Shown here: piece after piece, positions 27,301-35,300 of the stretch
How positions within the stretch are numbered: the first letter of the stretch is position 1
How the letters are laid out: each line of letters opens with the position of its first letter
Assembly (NCBI RefSeq): GCF_000739615.1
Contig: NZ_BATP01000035.1
Location: 62,001-126,000 of the forward strand
Direction of reading: 5' to 3'
Origin: Haloferula sp. BvORR071
GTDB lineage: Bacteria > Verrucomicrobiota > Verrucomicrobiia > Verrucomicrobiales > Akkermansiaceae
Length of the DNA stretch: 64,000 nucleotides
Position numbers and translations under genes: made by a program
The notes under the pieces: generated by a model
The model's database searches: none
What the model saw: only the letters and a program-made list of their open reading frames with translations
What the model was told of the DNA's origin: nothing

Positions 27301-27492
27301 CCAGTAGCCCCAAGTGACGCTTCCACCGACGCAGGCCACCTTCTTGGGAGCGGGGTCGGGGGAATTGATCGGAGCTGCTATGGCTGTGCCGGCGGCCACC
27401 AATGAAAGAATGGCAATTCCTGCCGGGTAACACGCCGTTTTGTCTTTGGGTTTAATAGCGAGTGACACCGCTAACACACAATCACGTCGCAT
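24385..27492 (-). CDS. Secreted SGNH-hydrolase/lamin-tail multidomain protein
   Basis: 1035 aa from ATG 27492 (a TTG 12 bp upstream also fits). A signal peptide runs to about residue 40 (GIAILSLVAAGTAIAA). An SGNH-type domain follows: block I reads GGSVTWG (56-62) and block III GVND (131-134), but the block V position reads GEGLHL rather than DxxH. Next comes a lamin-tail-like domain (YPWVELYNPAAFAISLDDLAL), then a region rich in beta strands that resembles a LamG/concanavalin fold (DFHTFRIAYHAPTRNFFVWRDG), a jelly-roll-like part (DDGFRAWINGTEIAS), and a C-terminal segment with DSDGDGRSNLLEYSQG and DPDGDGLPNFVEYA, typical of large verrucomicrobial secreted proteins. No PEP-CTERM anchor is visible. 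Transcribed against all its neighbours. Function is likely an esterase acting on an extracellular glycan, uncertain. Confidence 0.75.
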   Translation of the reverse strand: MRRDCVLAVSLAIKPKDKTACYPAGIAILSLVAAGTAIAAPINSPDPAPKKVACVGGSVTWGYWLEYPIKRKTYPDQLATLLGPGYQVRNYGYGGATAGRYPGQDDRAYILSGEQVGTVKWQPDIIIGGLGVNDCIPTWNDRDKFEQGYRDLVGTWRAGGRNPSIFLWNRLTPDYRGPIGEPAYPGNIFPSAVFTTNNDGMAPNRPGIQAKVDLLGPALGVGLIDSYSQLSAVPQWAGEGLHLVEPGLKRLAELNYCQAWPEQATSVLPRLTEAAPNPGASSPSDENGYKYPWVELYNPAAFAISLDDLALDSGPGSTRFTFTNSTVLWPGERRIVFLSGLNRNSPIKNLHANFTVDNSEAEVRLISRTGELVDSIGWRNWTPNGSLGRADSLTNTLVGPNAPHQRLVTATPPQGWQQPGFDDAAWTTGTGGAGAELPVRTEAQFAKRWSADQSPTGVWTLIGSGWSAQGDGTYAAAGTGAGQTVPSWITGTDTSWTAENKVKLNGIQTGPTGGYVIRCGTRHVGGAYTTLYIQSNQVVFGSPYDQGTVLSTADNTDDFHTFRIAYHAPTRNFFVWRDGVEISQRTDGRTRDSSRFLWLAMGASGSGSPIDAVIDYSSYDTTGAYSPAGVNAYVQTGNADTQPLTTDSTGPLSPGTSCLLRIPFIGSSQEVAAMKLKMEFDDGFRAWINGTEIASCNAPASGTTAPESRDNSWGVDPLTLDVSAFSSLIQPTGNVLAVQIFNAADNDGRCFGRAGLDLISPYGEIARYFSTPSAGGASGAGSPLPAQGWVYQQPSSGAAVPLVLDLDSDGDGRSNLLEYSQGTNASQVDSAPIITENQGRVNFLWRDNAEVGYRLMESSDQQTWHPAMVSGAPQTGSSGVPGMLLVSQAVIGSGKIYRLAAVEQPSWSTWTQRYFTAAEIAAGTLIQDNADPDGDGLPNFVEYAIASNPRIASNTLIHDIPKSRFIVFPDPGQGRGVTWNLKSSPDLNSWAPSETPELNCQVDPISGRYELEATDPALPSAQGFLRVDFQPAAGQ

Positions 27493-27829
27493 TGACGGCG
27501 GCAAGAGATGACTCGGTTAAGGAGTGTTAAGGCGAGAAACGCATTTGGGACTCTGCGCAGGTGTTAGAAGGCGGGCTTTCCCTGTGTTTCTAAGGCCCTC
27601 CCCGGTTTTCGCGCCATTTTCACATGGCCTGAAAAATTTAATTCCTGCTGATCTTCAGCGGCCATATGCGTTGATTCACGCAGGTGATCCGGCGCCTCGT
27701 TTTGCCTTTCCCTCGCCTCGGGAGGAAGGCAGAGAGTTCCGCGCAAAACGGTCCGGGATGACCCATGGGAAACTCTGCAAACAGCCTGCCGGCTGATCAC
27801 CTTCAAGAGAAACAGCTTTCGACGACACG
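27493..27829. other. Divergent intergenic region
   Basis: 337 bp between the divergent SGNH protein and FkbM-like genes with no convincing reading frame. It must hold both promoters. GTTAAGG occurs twice with a 10-bp period (27516-27522 and 27526-27532), 24-40 bp upstream of the SGNH start, which places both copies on one DNA face. No sigma-70 boxes are clear enough to annotate. Confidence 0.5.
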
Positions 27830-28669
27830 ATGAGAAGTCCCGCCTACCTGGCCTCCCGGCTCCTGCATAAATTACTCGTCTTCGCCGAGAAGCGCCTCCC
27901 CGGCGAGGGGATTTGGTTCGGGATGCGTTTCCGGATCGATTGCAAGGCCCGGCACGGCCCTTTCCAACAGGCCTTCATCCAAAAGGTTTACCCGAATGAC
28001 GCCCCGATCGAGGTGCTGGGAGGTCCCTTTGAAGGCATGCGCTATTTCGACGGCACTTTCTTCGGGCCGATCACCAGCCGTTGGCTGGGCTGCTACGAGG
28101 AAGCGCTTCACTCGGTGGTTCGCGAAGTCTTTGCCGGGAACTACCGGACCATCATCGATGTGGGCAGTGCCGAGGGCTACTACGCCGTGGGCTTGGCCCG
28201 GGCGCTTCCCCAGTGCGAAGTCTATTCCTTCGACACCGATCCGATTTCCCGCTCACAGCAGAAGCACCTGATCGAGCTGAACGGGACGAAGAATCTCCGG
28301 CTCGGCTCCTTCTGCGATCACGCCTTCCTTTCCCGGCCTTTGGAGGGACCGGTCTTCCTGCTGGTGGATATCGAAGGCTGGGAGTGGAAGCTCCTGGATC
28401 CCGAGGTCTGCCCGGCGCTCGCCAAGATGGACATCCTGACCGAGATCCACGACGGCTTCGGGCTCACCTATCAGCAAATGATCGATGGCCTGACGGCCCG
28501 CTTCGCGGCCACCCACGAGGTCATCCAGATCCACGACACGCCCCGCGTCGCCGCTGACTACATGGCCCGCACCCAAGGGCGCCTCAGCGAGTCCGAACTG
28601 GACGAAGCGGCGAACGAGTACCGCCCGTGGCGGAATTCCTGGCTGCGCTTCCGGCCCCGGAATGCCTGA
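27830..28669 (+). CDS. FkbM-like SAM-dependent methyltransferase
   Basis: 279 aa. The N-terminal 100 residues are basic and family-specific. Motif I is TIIDVGSAEGYYAVGLARAL at about residues 104-123, an acidic strand end is VYSFDTDPISRSQQ, and LVDIEGWEWKLLDP resembles the D-x-EG-x-E motif of FkbM-type methyltransferases. Probably methylates a glycan hydroxyl. It begins a plus-strand run that continues with the MBOAT gene 56 bp downstream. Confidence 0.72.
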   Translation: MRSPAYLASRLLHKLLVFAEKRLPGEGIWFGMRFRIDCKARHGPFQQAFIQKVYPNDAPIEVLGGPFEGMRYFDGTFFGPITSRWLGCYEEALHSVVREVFAGNYRTIIDVGSAEGYYAVGLARALPQCEVYSFDTDPISRSQQKHLIELNGTKNLRLGSFCDHAFLSRPLEGPVFLLVDIEGWEWKLLDPEVCPALAKMDILTEIHDGFGLTYQQMIDGLTARFAATHEVIQIHDTPRVAADYMARTQGRLSESELDEAANEYRPWRNSWLRFRPRNA

Positions 28670-28725
28670 GTACGGCACGCGCCGTCCCTTCCTCCCACAG
28701 GATCCCCACTGCCCCTTAGTTCCGA

Positions 28726-30201
28726 ATGCTTTTCAATTCCTGGGAGTTCGCCGTTCTGCTGGCGGTCACCTTTGTCCTCTACTACGCGCCCTGGTCGCGT
28801 GGTCGCCATGGCAAGGCCTGGCAGGTGACCTTGGCCCTTGCGGCCAGTGTCGTCTTCTACGGCTGGAAGGATCCGCGCCTGATCATCCTGCTCGCGGTCT
28901 CCTGTGTCGGGAACAGCGTAGCGACCGCCCGCATCATTCTCCACAAGGTGGCGGGGGATGAGGCACGCGTGAAGCACTGGACCCGTCTCGCGGTCATCCT
29001 GAATCTCGCGCTTCTGGCCATCTTCAAGTATGCGCCCTTTGTGGTGGGGATGATTCCCTTCCTGCCGCAGTCCTGGGTACAGGCGGTGAAGGGCATCCCA
29101 CTGCCGATCGGCATCTCCTTCTACACCTTCCACGGCATCAGCATGATCGTGGATGTCGCCCGCGGCGAGGTGACCCGTGAAGGCGATGCGATGCTCTCGA
29201 AGGGCGGGCGCTTTGCGAAGGGTGTGCGCGACATCGGCTTCTACCTGCTCTTCTTCCCGCAGCTCGTCGCCGGCCCCATCGTCAAGGCCAAGCAATTCTG
29301 GCCGCAGATCGCGGCCAAGCGCTTCGAGGCGATCCCCTGGATGTTCGTGATCCGGGCGCTGATCCTCGGCTACTTCCTGAAAGTCTTCGTCGCGGACAAT
29401 CTCGCGGAGCAGACCCGGGCGCTGACCACGCCGGATCTGGTGGGACTCTCGACCTCCGGGCCGCTCTTCCTCGTCCCGCTGCTCTATGGCTACGGCCTGC
29501 AGATCTTCGCGGACTTCGGCGGCTACTCGCTGATCGCCCTCGGGCTGGCTGCGCTCTTCGGCTACAAGTTCCCGGAGAACTTCAATTTCCCCTACCTCTC
29601 GACCAGTATCACCGAGTTCTGGCGGCGCTGGCACATGTCGCTCTCCGCCTGGCTCCGGGACTACCTCTACATCCCGCTCGGTGGAAACCGGAAAGGGGAG
29701 GGGAGGACCTACCTGAATCTCTTCCTCGTCATGTTCCTCGGCGGCCTCTGGCACGGCGCGGAGTGGAAGTTCGCGATCTGGGGCACGCTCCATGGCTTGC
29801 TCCTGGCAGTGGAGCGCTTCTTCACGCGCCGCCGCGGCAAGCTGGAGGAAAACCCCGGCCGCTCGCCCATCCGCGCGCTCTGTGGCTGGATCTACACCTT
29901 TCACGCGGTCACACTGCTCTGGCTCACCTTCCTGATGCCGGACATGGCGCACGTCCGCGCCTTCCTCAAGGGCGTCACCTGCGGGCAGTATCACATGTCC
30001 GGCCCGCCGGTCTTCTCGCTGCTTTTCTATGGCACCGCCGTGGTGTTCTATCATGCTTGGGGCTGGGGCCGCGAACACCGCCCCGGCCTCAGCGCGAAGC
30101 TGCACGGCCCGTTTTCCGAAGGCATGGTTCATGCGTTGATGCTCTTCCTCCTGATCACCAATCCCGGAGCTCCCAGTGGATTCATTTACTTCCAGTTCTG
30201 A
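28726..30201 (+). CDS. MBOAT-family O-acyltransferase (AlgI-like)
   Basis: 491 aa with about ten membrane segments. It has the AlgI/PatA-type MBOAT signatures: PLPIGISFYTFHGISMIVD, FFPQLVAGPIVKAKQFWPQI, EFWRRWHMSLSAWLRDYLYIPLGG with a histidine at residue 303, and GGLWHGAEWKF with the catalytic histidine at about 343. Moves acetyl groups from a cytoplasmic donor to the periplasm for polymer O-acetylation. The next gene overlaps it by 26 bp and encodes a periplasmic SGNH-type partner, the normal arrangement of such two-component acetylation systems. Confidence 0.93.
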   Translation: MLFNSWEFAVLLAVTFVLYYAPWSRGRHGKAWQVTLALAASVVFYGWKDPRLIILLAVSCVGNSVATARIILHKVAGDEARVKHWTRLAVILNLALLAIFKYAPFVVGMIPFLPQSWVQAVKGIPLPIGISFYTFHGISMIVDVARGEVTREGDAMLSKGGRFAKGVRDIGFYLLFFPQLVAGPIVKAKQFWPQIAAKRFEAIPWMFVIRALILGYFLKVFVADNLAEQTRALTTPDLVGLSTSGPLFLVPLLYGYGLQIFADFGGYSLIALGLAALFGYKFPENFNFPYLSTSITEFWRRWHMSLSAWLRDYLYIPLGGNRKGEGRTYLNLFLVMFLGGLWHGAEWKFAIWGTLHGLLLAVERFFTRRRGKLEENPGRSPIRALCGWIYTFHAVTLLWLTFLMPDMAHVRAFLKGVTCGQYHMSGPPVFSLLFYGTAVVFYHAWGWGREHRPGLSAKLHGPFSEGMVHALMLFLLITNPGAPSGFIYFQF

Positions 30202-31060
30202 GCGGCCGCGGCTTGCCTACGTGGCCTGCCTGCTTGCCGGGCTGGCGGCCTGCTTCGCCGTGCAGTCATTCCTGATCCGGCGTACCGGCGGCCGCACCAC
30301 TAAGAGCGAGTCGAACTACTTCTCCTCGATCGCCCGCTTGCAGAGCGGCATCCGCGGCGCCCCGCAGGTGATGTTCCTTGGCTCCTCGATCACCGGGCGC
30401 TTGCCGGATCGCAGCCGCGGCTTCAATGGTGTGGCGAATCTCGGCTGCGACGGTGGTAGTGCGATGGAAACCCTGCGCGCGATGGATGCTGGGATCATTC
30501 CGCGCGCCCCCTACCTGATCATTGAGGGCAACACCTTCTATCGGGCCGTTGGTGCGGAGGAAACCGATGTGGCGAAGGCGATGCACAAGCCGTGGTTCCG
30601 GCGCGGTGTCGCGCTGCCCAATCTCAGCGCCGCCGGTCGTCCTTCCTCGATGGCTTACACGCTGCTGATGGAGCGCAAGATGGGTGCCAGCAGTCCGGAT
30701 ATCGAGCCCTTCCCGGTCATCACGCAGCCGACCCTCAGTCCCCGGCCCCAACCGACCAGCAAGGCGGAGGATGCCCTCCTGGAGGAAGCTGTCGGGATTC
30801 TGCGCAGGCTCACGACCGCCGGCTCGAAGATCACCCTCATCATGTTTCCGCCCGGAGCGGAGCCCTCCTCGCCGAATCGCCGCCTGCCGGAGGAGCTCGC
30901 CCGCCGTGCCGGCCTGCCATTCTGGGATCTTGCGAATGCCGTTCCACCCGGCATGGTGAGGTTCACCGACGGCGTGCACATGGACCCTCCTAGTGCGACG
31001 GCGGCGGTTCGCACGATTTTTAAAGCCACGGGCTATCCATCCGCTCTTTCTCCAGAATGA
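30176..31060 (+). CDS. Membrane-anchored SGNH-like acetyltransferase, MBOAT partner
   Basis: 294 aa. One N-terminal hydrophobic segment (LAYVACLLAGLAACFAVQSFLI, about residues 13-34) should anchor it with the rest in the periplasm. Block I is FLGSSITGRL and the C-terminal catalytic pair is in FTDGVHMDP (DxxH form), so the Ser-Asp-His triad looks complete. Like AlgJ/AlgX or PatB proteins it would take acetyl from the MBOAT protein and pass it to the polysaccharide. It overlaps the MBOAT gene by 26 bp and the next glycosyltransferase by 4 bp. Confidence 0.78.
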   Translation: MDSFTSSSERPRLAYVACLLAGLAACFAVQSFLIRRTGGRTTKSESNYFSSIARLQSGIRGAPQVMFLGSSITGRLPDRSRGFNGVANLGCDGGSAMETLRAMDAGIIPRAPYLIIEGNTFYRAVGAEETDVAKAMHKPWFRRGVALPNLSAAGRPSSMAYTLLMERKMGASSPDIEPFPVITQPTLSPRPQPTSKAEDALLEEAVGILRRLTTAGSKITLIMFPPGAEPSSPNRRLPEELARRAGLPFWDLANAVPPGMVRFTDGVHMDPPSATAAVRTIFKATGYPSALSPE

Positions 31061-32265
31061 AGCCCGCGTCGTCGAAAGTCCTCCAAGTATTTAACCAGTA
31101 TCTGGAAACGGGTGGGGAAGAGGTCTGGGTCGACGAGATCTCAAGCTTCTCCGGACGCGGCTTCCAAGTGGACAATCTGCGCTTTCAGAGCAGCGAATGG
31201 ACCCGTAAGGGTGCGCCCACCCGTTTTCGACAAGCGCAGCGGGTCTGGGACAATCCGCAATCCCGAGATCGTCTGAGGGAAGCAGTGAAAACGGCGAATC
31301 CCGATGTGCTACTCTTCCACAATTTGATCCCCGTGGGTTCTTTGGGTCTATACGACGAAGCGGCCACGCTTGGCCTCCCTGTTCTTCAGTATATCCACAA
31401 TTTCCGGCCCTTCAGTCCCTCGGGCACTATGTGGGTGGGTGGTAGGGTCCATGATGGCGGCTTGTATGGCAACCCGTGGCCGGAGGTCTTCGGGCGCGCT
31501 TGGGAGCGGTCCTTCCTGCGTACCTTCCTGATGGCCACCTATCAATCGCGCCTAATTCGCTCTGGTGCGTTGGACGTCGTTAAGCGTTGGATCGCGGTTT
31601 CGGATTTCATGCGGGAGAAGTTCATCCTCGCCGGAATTCCGGAGGAGAAGGTGGTGACGCTCCGGCACTGCTGGAAGGCCCGCATCCATCCGCCCTCCGA
31701 CAATACGGGCGCCCACTACTTGTTCCTCGGACGTCTGGTCGCGGAGAAGGGCATCTACACAATCTTGGAGGGATGGCGTATTTTAGAGCGCCGGCTGGGG
31801 GATGCATGTCCCCGGCTCGTTGTCGCCGGATCGGGGCCTGAGGAAGCACGTATCCACGCGATTGCGGACAAGATGAAGAAGGTCGTCTGTCTCGGCTTCG
31901 TCTCCGGCCCGCCGAAGGACGAACTCCTGCGCGGCTGCCGGGCCTTGATTGCGTCTTCCATCTGGTGGGAGCCTCTCGGCCTAGTGGTGTATGAAGCCTA
32001 TGACATGACGCGCCCGGTGCTCGCCGCGGCCTCCGGCGGGCTCACGGAAACCGTTATCCCCGGCGTGACCGGGCTCTTGCACCCGCCGGGGGACGCCGCG
32101 GCCTTGGCGGATGACGTCGAGCGCATGGAAGCCATGGGCGAAGCCGGCCGCCTGGCGATGGGGGCCGCCGGCCGCGAATGGCTCACGGCCAATGCCTCTC
32201 CGGAAAAATGGCTCGCCGGATTCTCGGCCATCCTTGAATCCGTAGCCCACGCCAAGACTCCGTGA
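31057..32265 (+). CDS. Glycosyltransferase family 4
   Basis: 402 aa, overlapping the SGNH gene by 4 bp (ATGA). N-terminal VLQVFNQYLETGGEEVWVDEI, then a donor domain beginning HYLFLGRLVAEKGIYTILEGW. The EX7E motif is EPLGLVVYE, followed by AYDMTRPVLAAASGGLTETVIPGVTG. The protein lacks membrane segments and would work at the cytoplasmic face. It overlaps the hexapeptide acyltransferase by 4 bp, so the MBOAT to 37286 block looks like one operon. Confidence 0.88.
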   Translation: MKPASSKVLQVFNQYLETGGEEVWVDEISSFSGRGFQVDNLRFQSSEWTRKGAPTRFRQAQRVWDNPQSRDRLREAVKTANPDVLLFHNLIPVGSLGLYDEAATLGLPVLQYIHNFRPFSPSGTMWVGGRVHDGGLYGNPWPEVFGRAWERSFLRTFLMATYQSRLIRSGALDVVKRWIAVSDFMREKFILAGIPEEKVVTLRHCWKARIHPPSDNTGAHYLFLGRLVAEKGIYTILEGWRILERRLGDACPRLVVAGSGPEEARIHAIADKMKKVVCLGFVSGPPKDELLRGCRALIASSIWWEPLGLVVYEAYDMTRPVLAAASGGLTETVIPGVTGLLHPPGDAAALADDVERMEAMGEAGRLAMGAAGREWLTANASPEKWLAGFSAILESVAHAKTP

Positions 32266-32852
32266 ACCAGCTTCTCCAGAATCTTGTCCGGGCGGTGAAG
32301 GGTCTGCGCGACTTCTTCCTGGTCCATGTGATCTGGCGGCGCCACTCGATCGGCCGGAATTTCCACGCCGGTCGCCGCGTGGTGATGTGGGCGCCTAACA
32401 AGATCGTCATCGGCGAGAACTGCTACATCGGCCGCTACAGCCAGATCGAATGCGATGCGGAGATCGGCAACAATGTGATCATGGCCAACATGGTCGCCTT
32501 CGTCGGCCGCTACGATCATCACTTCCAGCACGTCGGCACGCCCACCCGCCTTGCCCAGCAGGTCCGTGATCCGGATTACGATTGGAAGGGTGTCGGCCTG
32601 AAGGTGGTGGTCGGCGACGACGTCTGGATCGGTTACGGTGCGATTATCCTCAGCGGGGTGAGGATCGGTGAAGGCTGCGTGATCGCCTCCGGCTCGGTGG
32701 TTACCAAGGATGTCGAGCCCTACGTCGTCGTCGGCGGGAATCCGGCCAAGCCCATCTGCCCGCGCTTCTCCGATCCTACCGATCTTGAACTCCACCGCAT
32801 GGCCATCGCCGCGCGCCGGAAGGTGGTCACGGGGCGGCAGAAGAAGAGCTAG
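32262..32852 (+). CDS. Hexapeptide-repeat acyltransferase
   Basis: 196 aa from GTG 32262. Left-handed beta-helix repeats appear as IVIGENCYIGRYSQIECDAEIGNNVIMANMVAFVG and VVGDDVWIGYGAIILSGVRIGEGCVIASGSVVTKDV, ending with VVVGGNPAKPI, the standard O-acetyltransferase signature. RYDHHFQHVG holds a likely catalytic histidine. It differs from the 16243 protein in its N-terminus, so the two probably acetylate different positions or sugars. Confidence 0.87.
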   Translation: MNQLLQNLVRAVKGLRDFFLVHVIWRRHSIGRNFHAGRRVVMWAPNKIVIGENCYIGRYSQIECDAEIGNNVIMANMVAFVGRYDHHFQHVGTPTRLAQQVRDPDYDWKGVGLKVVVGDDVWIGYGAIILSGVRIGEGCVIASGSVVTKDVEPYVVVGGNPAKPICPRFSDPTDLELHRMAIAARRKVVTGRQKKS

Positions 32853-32868
32853 TGCCCTTCGCCTCGTG

Positions 32869-34134
32869 ATGAGAATCCTGCTCTCCGCCTACTACTTTTC
32901 TCCCTACCAAGGCGGCGAGTCAGCCGTGGGGTGGCGTGTCGCCACGGAGCTCGCGAAGATCCACGATGTCACCGTGATCTGCGGTGACCTTTCCTCCGGC
33001 GCGCCGATCCGGAAGGAGCTGGAGCGTTACGAGAAGGAGCAGGGCTTGCCGCCGCGGCTGAAGTATCACCACATCCAGGCCACCGGGCGGATGCTCAAGA
33101 TCCACGATGCCCACGCGCTCCCGGGCCTGTGGTTCCTTTTTTACGAGGCTTATCGTAGGTGGCAGTTGGAAGCGGCCGCAGCCGCGCGAGAGCTGCATGC
33201 GGCCAGGCCCTTCGACCTGATCCATCACGTGAACGTGATCGGCTTTCGCGAGCCGGGCTACCTGTGGCAACTGGGCATTCCTTTCTTCTGGGGCCCGGTA
33301 TCAGGTGCACCCATGGTGCCGGAGGCCTTCATCACGGACTTCGGTCCCAAGGAAAAATTCCGCTGGGGAACCCGCAATCTTCTCAACCGCCTGCAGATCC
33401 GCATGGCGCGCCGCTCCGCCGCCGCCGCTCGCGCGGCCGTGAAGGTCTGGGCGGTCTCGAAGGAGGACCGCGCGGTCTTCGCCGGCTGGGGCGTCGATGC
33501 AGAGCCGATGCTGGAGACCGGCTGCGCCGTCGATCCGGGCCGCCAGCCCCGCTCCCGCGCTGCCGGCGAGCCGCTGCGCATTTGCTGGAGCGGGCTCTTC
33601 CAAGGGATCAAGGCGCTGCCGCTCTTGCTCCGCGCCATCGCGACCTCTCCGCACAAGGCGGCCATGCAGCTCGAAGTGCTCGGTAACGGGCCCGAGGCGG
33701 AACGCTGGAAGTCGCTCGCCAATTCCCTGGGTGTCGCAAGCCAAGTCCTTTTCCATGGTATGCTGCCTCGCGACAAGGCGCTCGAGGTCATGCAGCGTTC
33801 CCACTTGCTGGTCCACAGCTCGGTGAAGGAAGGTACGCCGCATGTCGTGCTTGAAGCTCTTTCCTTCGGCCTGCCGGTCATCTGCCACGATGCCTGCGGC
33901 ATGGGCACCGCCGTCACCGAGGCCTGCGGCATCAAGGTCCCGCTGGTGAATCCAGAGACCAGCATCGCGGGCTTCCGCGCCGCCCTCGACCGCTTCCACG
34001 CCGAGCCCGGCCTGCTCGAGCAACTCTCCCGCGGCGCCCTCGCTCGCGCGAATGAGCTCAGTTGGGAATCCAAGATCCAGCGGATCTCCGATACCTACCA
34101 GCAGGTCTTGGCCAACGCCACCCAACCGGCATGA
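32869..34134 (+). CDS. Glycosyltransferase family 4
   Basis: 421 aa from ATG 32869; an upstream in-frame ATG at 32710 lies inside the acyltransferase gene. MRILLSAYYFSPYQGGESAVGWRVATEL is the acceptor-side loop, IPFFWGPVSGAPMVPEAF is typical of this GT4 subgroup, and the donor domain begins LRICWSGLFQGIKALPLLLRAI. The EX7E motif is EGTPHVVLE. The stop overlaps the next glycosyltransferase start by 4 bp. Confidence 0.87.
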   Translation: MRILLSAYYFSPYQGGESAVGWRVATELAKIHDVTVICGDLSSGAPIRKELERYEKEQGLPPRLKYHHIQATGRMLKIHDAHALPGLWFLFYEAYRRWQLEAAAAARELHAARPFDLIHHVNVIGFREPGYLWQLGIPFFWGPVSGAPMVPEAFITDFGPKEKFRWGTRNLLNRLQIRMARRSAAAARAAVKVWAVSKEDRAVFAGWGVDAEPMLETGCAVDPGRQPRSRAAGEPLRICWSGLFQGIKALPLLLRAIATSPHKAAMQLEVLGNGPEAERWKSLANSLGVASQVLFHGMLPRDKALEVMQRSHLLVHSSVKEGTPHVVLEALSFGLPVICHDACGMGTAVTEACGIKVPLVNPETSIAGFRAALDRFHAEPGLLEQLSRGALARANELSWESKIQRISDTYQQVLANATQPA

Positions 34135-35300
34135 GCACTCAGCCCCGCGTGCTGATCTCGGCCATGCTCAAGTGGTATCTCCACCACACTGCTAGGGCCT
34201 TCGAGCAACGCGAGGCCCTCAGCGGCTATTGGGTTAGCAACGCCAATATCACCGGCGTCAAAAACTACCGCCGCATCTGGCCCTACCACCTGCTCAAGAA
34301 GCCCTTCTACCATCTTCCCTTCGTTCAATTGGAAGAGTGGAGCCGCTGGCTCTTCCTCCCTGCCTACGACGCCTGGCTTCTGCGCCAAACCCTCCCTGCT
34401 GACACCAATGTCGTGATGGCCCCCATGGGCTCCGCTGAACTTCTCTTCCAACTTGCCGACCGCCAGCAGAAGCCCGTCCTCAAGGTCTTCGATGCGCCTA
34501 ACAGCCACCCACGCCTCTACGCCAGACTCTGGCGCCAGGAGTGCGACGAGTTCAGCCCCGGTTATCAGATTCCCTTTCCGGATTCCGCTATCAACCGCAT
34601 CTCGCGTGAGATCGAACAGGCGGACCTCATTCTCTGCCCCAGTGTCTTCGTGAAGGACTCGATGGTCGCGGAGGGCGTTCCGGAGTCCAAATGCCACGTC
34701 CGCCACTTCGGCGTGGATACCTCCATCTTCAAGCCGCGCCCCGCCGTCCCGCAGAAGCCGGTCTTCATCTCGGTCGGCAGCATCTGCCTGCGCAAGGGCC
34801 ACCAGTATCTCTTCCGCGCCTTCGCCGAACTCCGCAAAACTTACCCGGAAGCGCGTCTCATCTGCATCGGTGGCCTGCGGCCGGACTTTGAGAAGGAATG
34901 GCCCGCGTGGCAGGGGATCGTGGAGTATCACTCTCTCCTTCCCCAGCAGCGCATCCCTGAATTGCTTCAGGAAGCCACTGCCTTCGTCCTCGCCTCGGTG
35001 GAGGAAGGCTTCGCCCGTGTCCTCTCCGAGGCCATGGCCGCCGGCCTGCCCATCATTGCCACCCACGAAAGCGGCGCTACGACGGTCGTCGAAGACGGCA
35101 AGCAAGGCCTCATCGTCCCCGCGCGCAGCATCACCGCCCTGCACAAGGCTATGGCCCGCCTCACCTCCGATCCGGCCTTGAACCAGCGCATGGGTGCTGC
35201 CGCCCTTGAGGCCGGCGCGATCGGCAACACCTGGCAAGACTACGGCGACAACTTGCTCCAGCGCATCTCCCAGGCTCTCGCCGCAAAGCTCTCTGCATGA
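34131..35300 (+). CDS. Glycosyltransferase family 4
   Basis: 389 aa from ATG 34131, overlapping the upstream gene by 4 bp. The donor domain starts PVFISVGSICLRKGHQYLFRAFAEL; the EX7E motif is EGFARVLSE with AMAAGLPIIATHESGATTVVEDGKQG after it. LCPSVFVKDSMVAEGVPESKCHVRHFGVD parallels the segment in the 11689 protein, indicating shared ancestry. The stop overlaps the GT11 gene start. Confidence 0.87.
   Translation: MSTQPRVLISAMLKWYLHHTARAFEQREALSGYWVSNANITGVKNYRRIWPYHLLKKPFYHLPFVQLEEWSRWLFLPAYDAWLLRQTLPADTNVVMAPMGSAELLFQLADRQQKPVLKVFDAPNSHPRLYARLWRQECDEFSPGYQIPFPDSAINRISREIEQADLILCPSVFVKDSMVAEGVPESKCHVRHFGVDTSIFKPRPAVPQKPVFISVGSICLRKGHQYLFRAFAELRKTYPEARLICIGGLRPDFEKEWPAWQGIVEYHSLLPQQRIPELLQEATAFVLASVEEGFARVLSEAMAAGLPIIATHESGATTVVEDGKQGLIVPARSITALHKAMARLTSDPALNQRMGAAALEAGAIGNTWQDYGDNLLQRISQALAAKLSA

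Noticed and set aside
28558-30132. Minus-strand frame of 524 codons opposite the MBOAT gene
   Set aside because: Antisense shadow; the MBOAT motifs on the plus strand are unambiguous.
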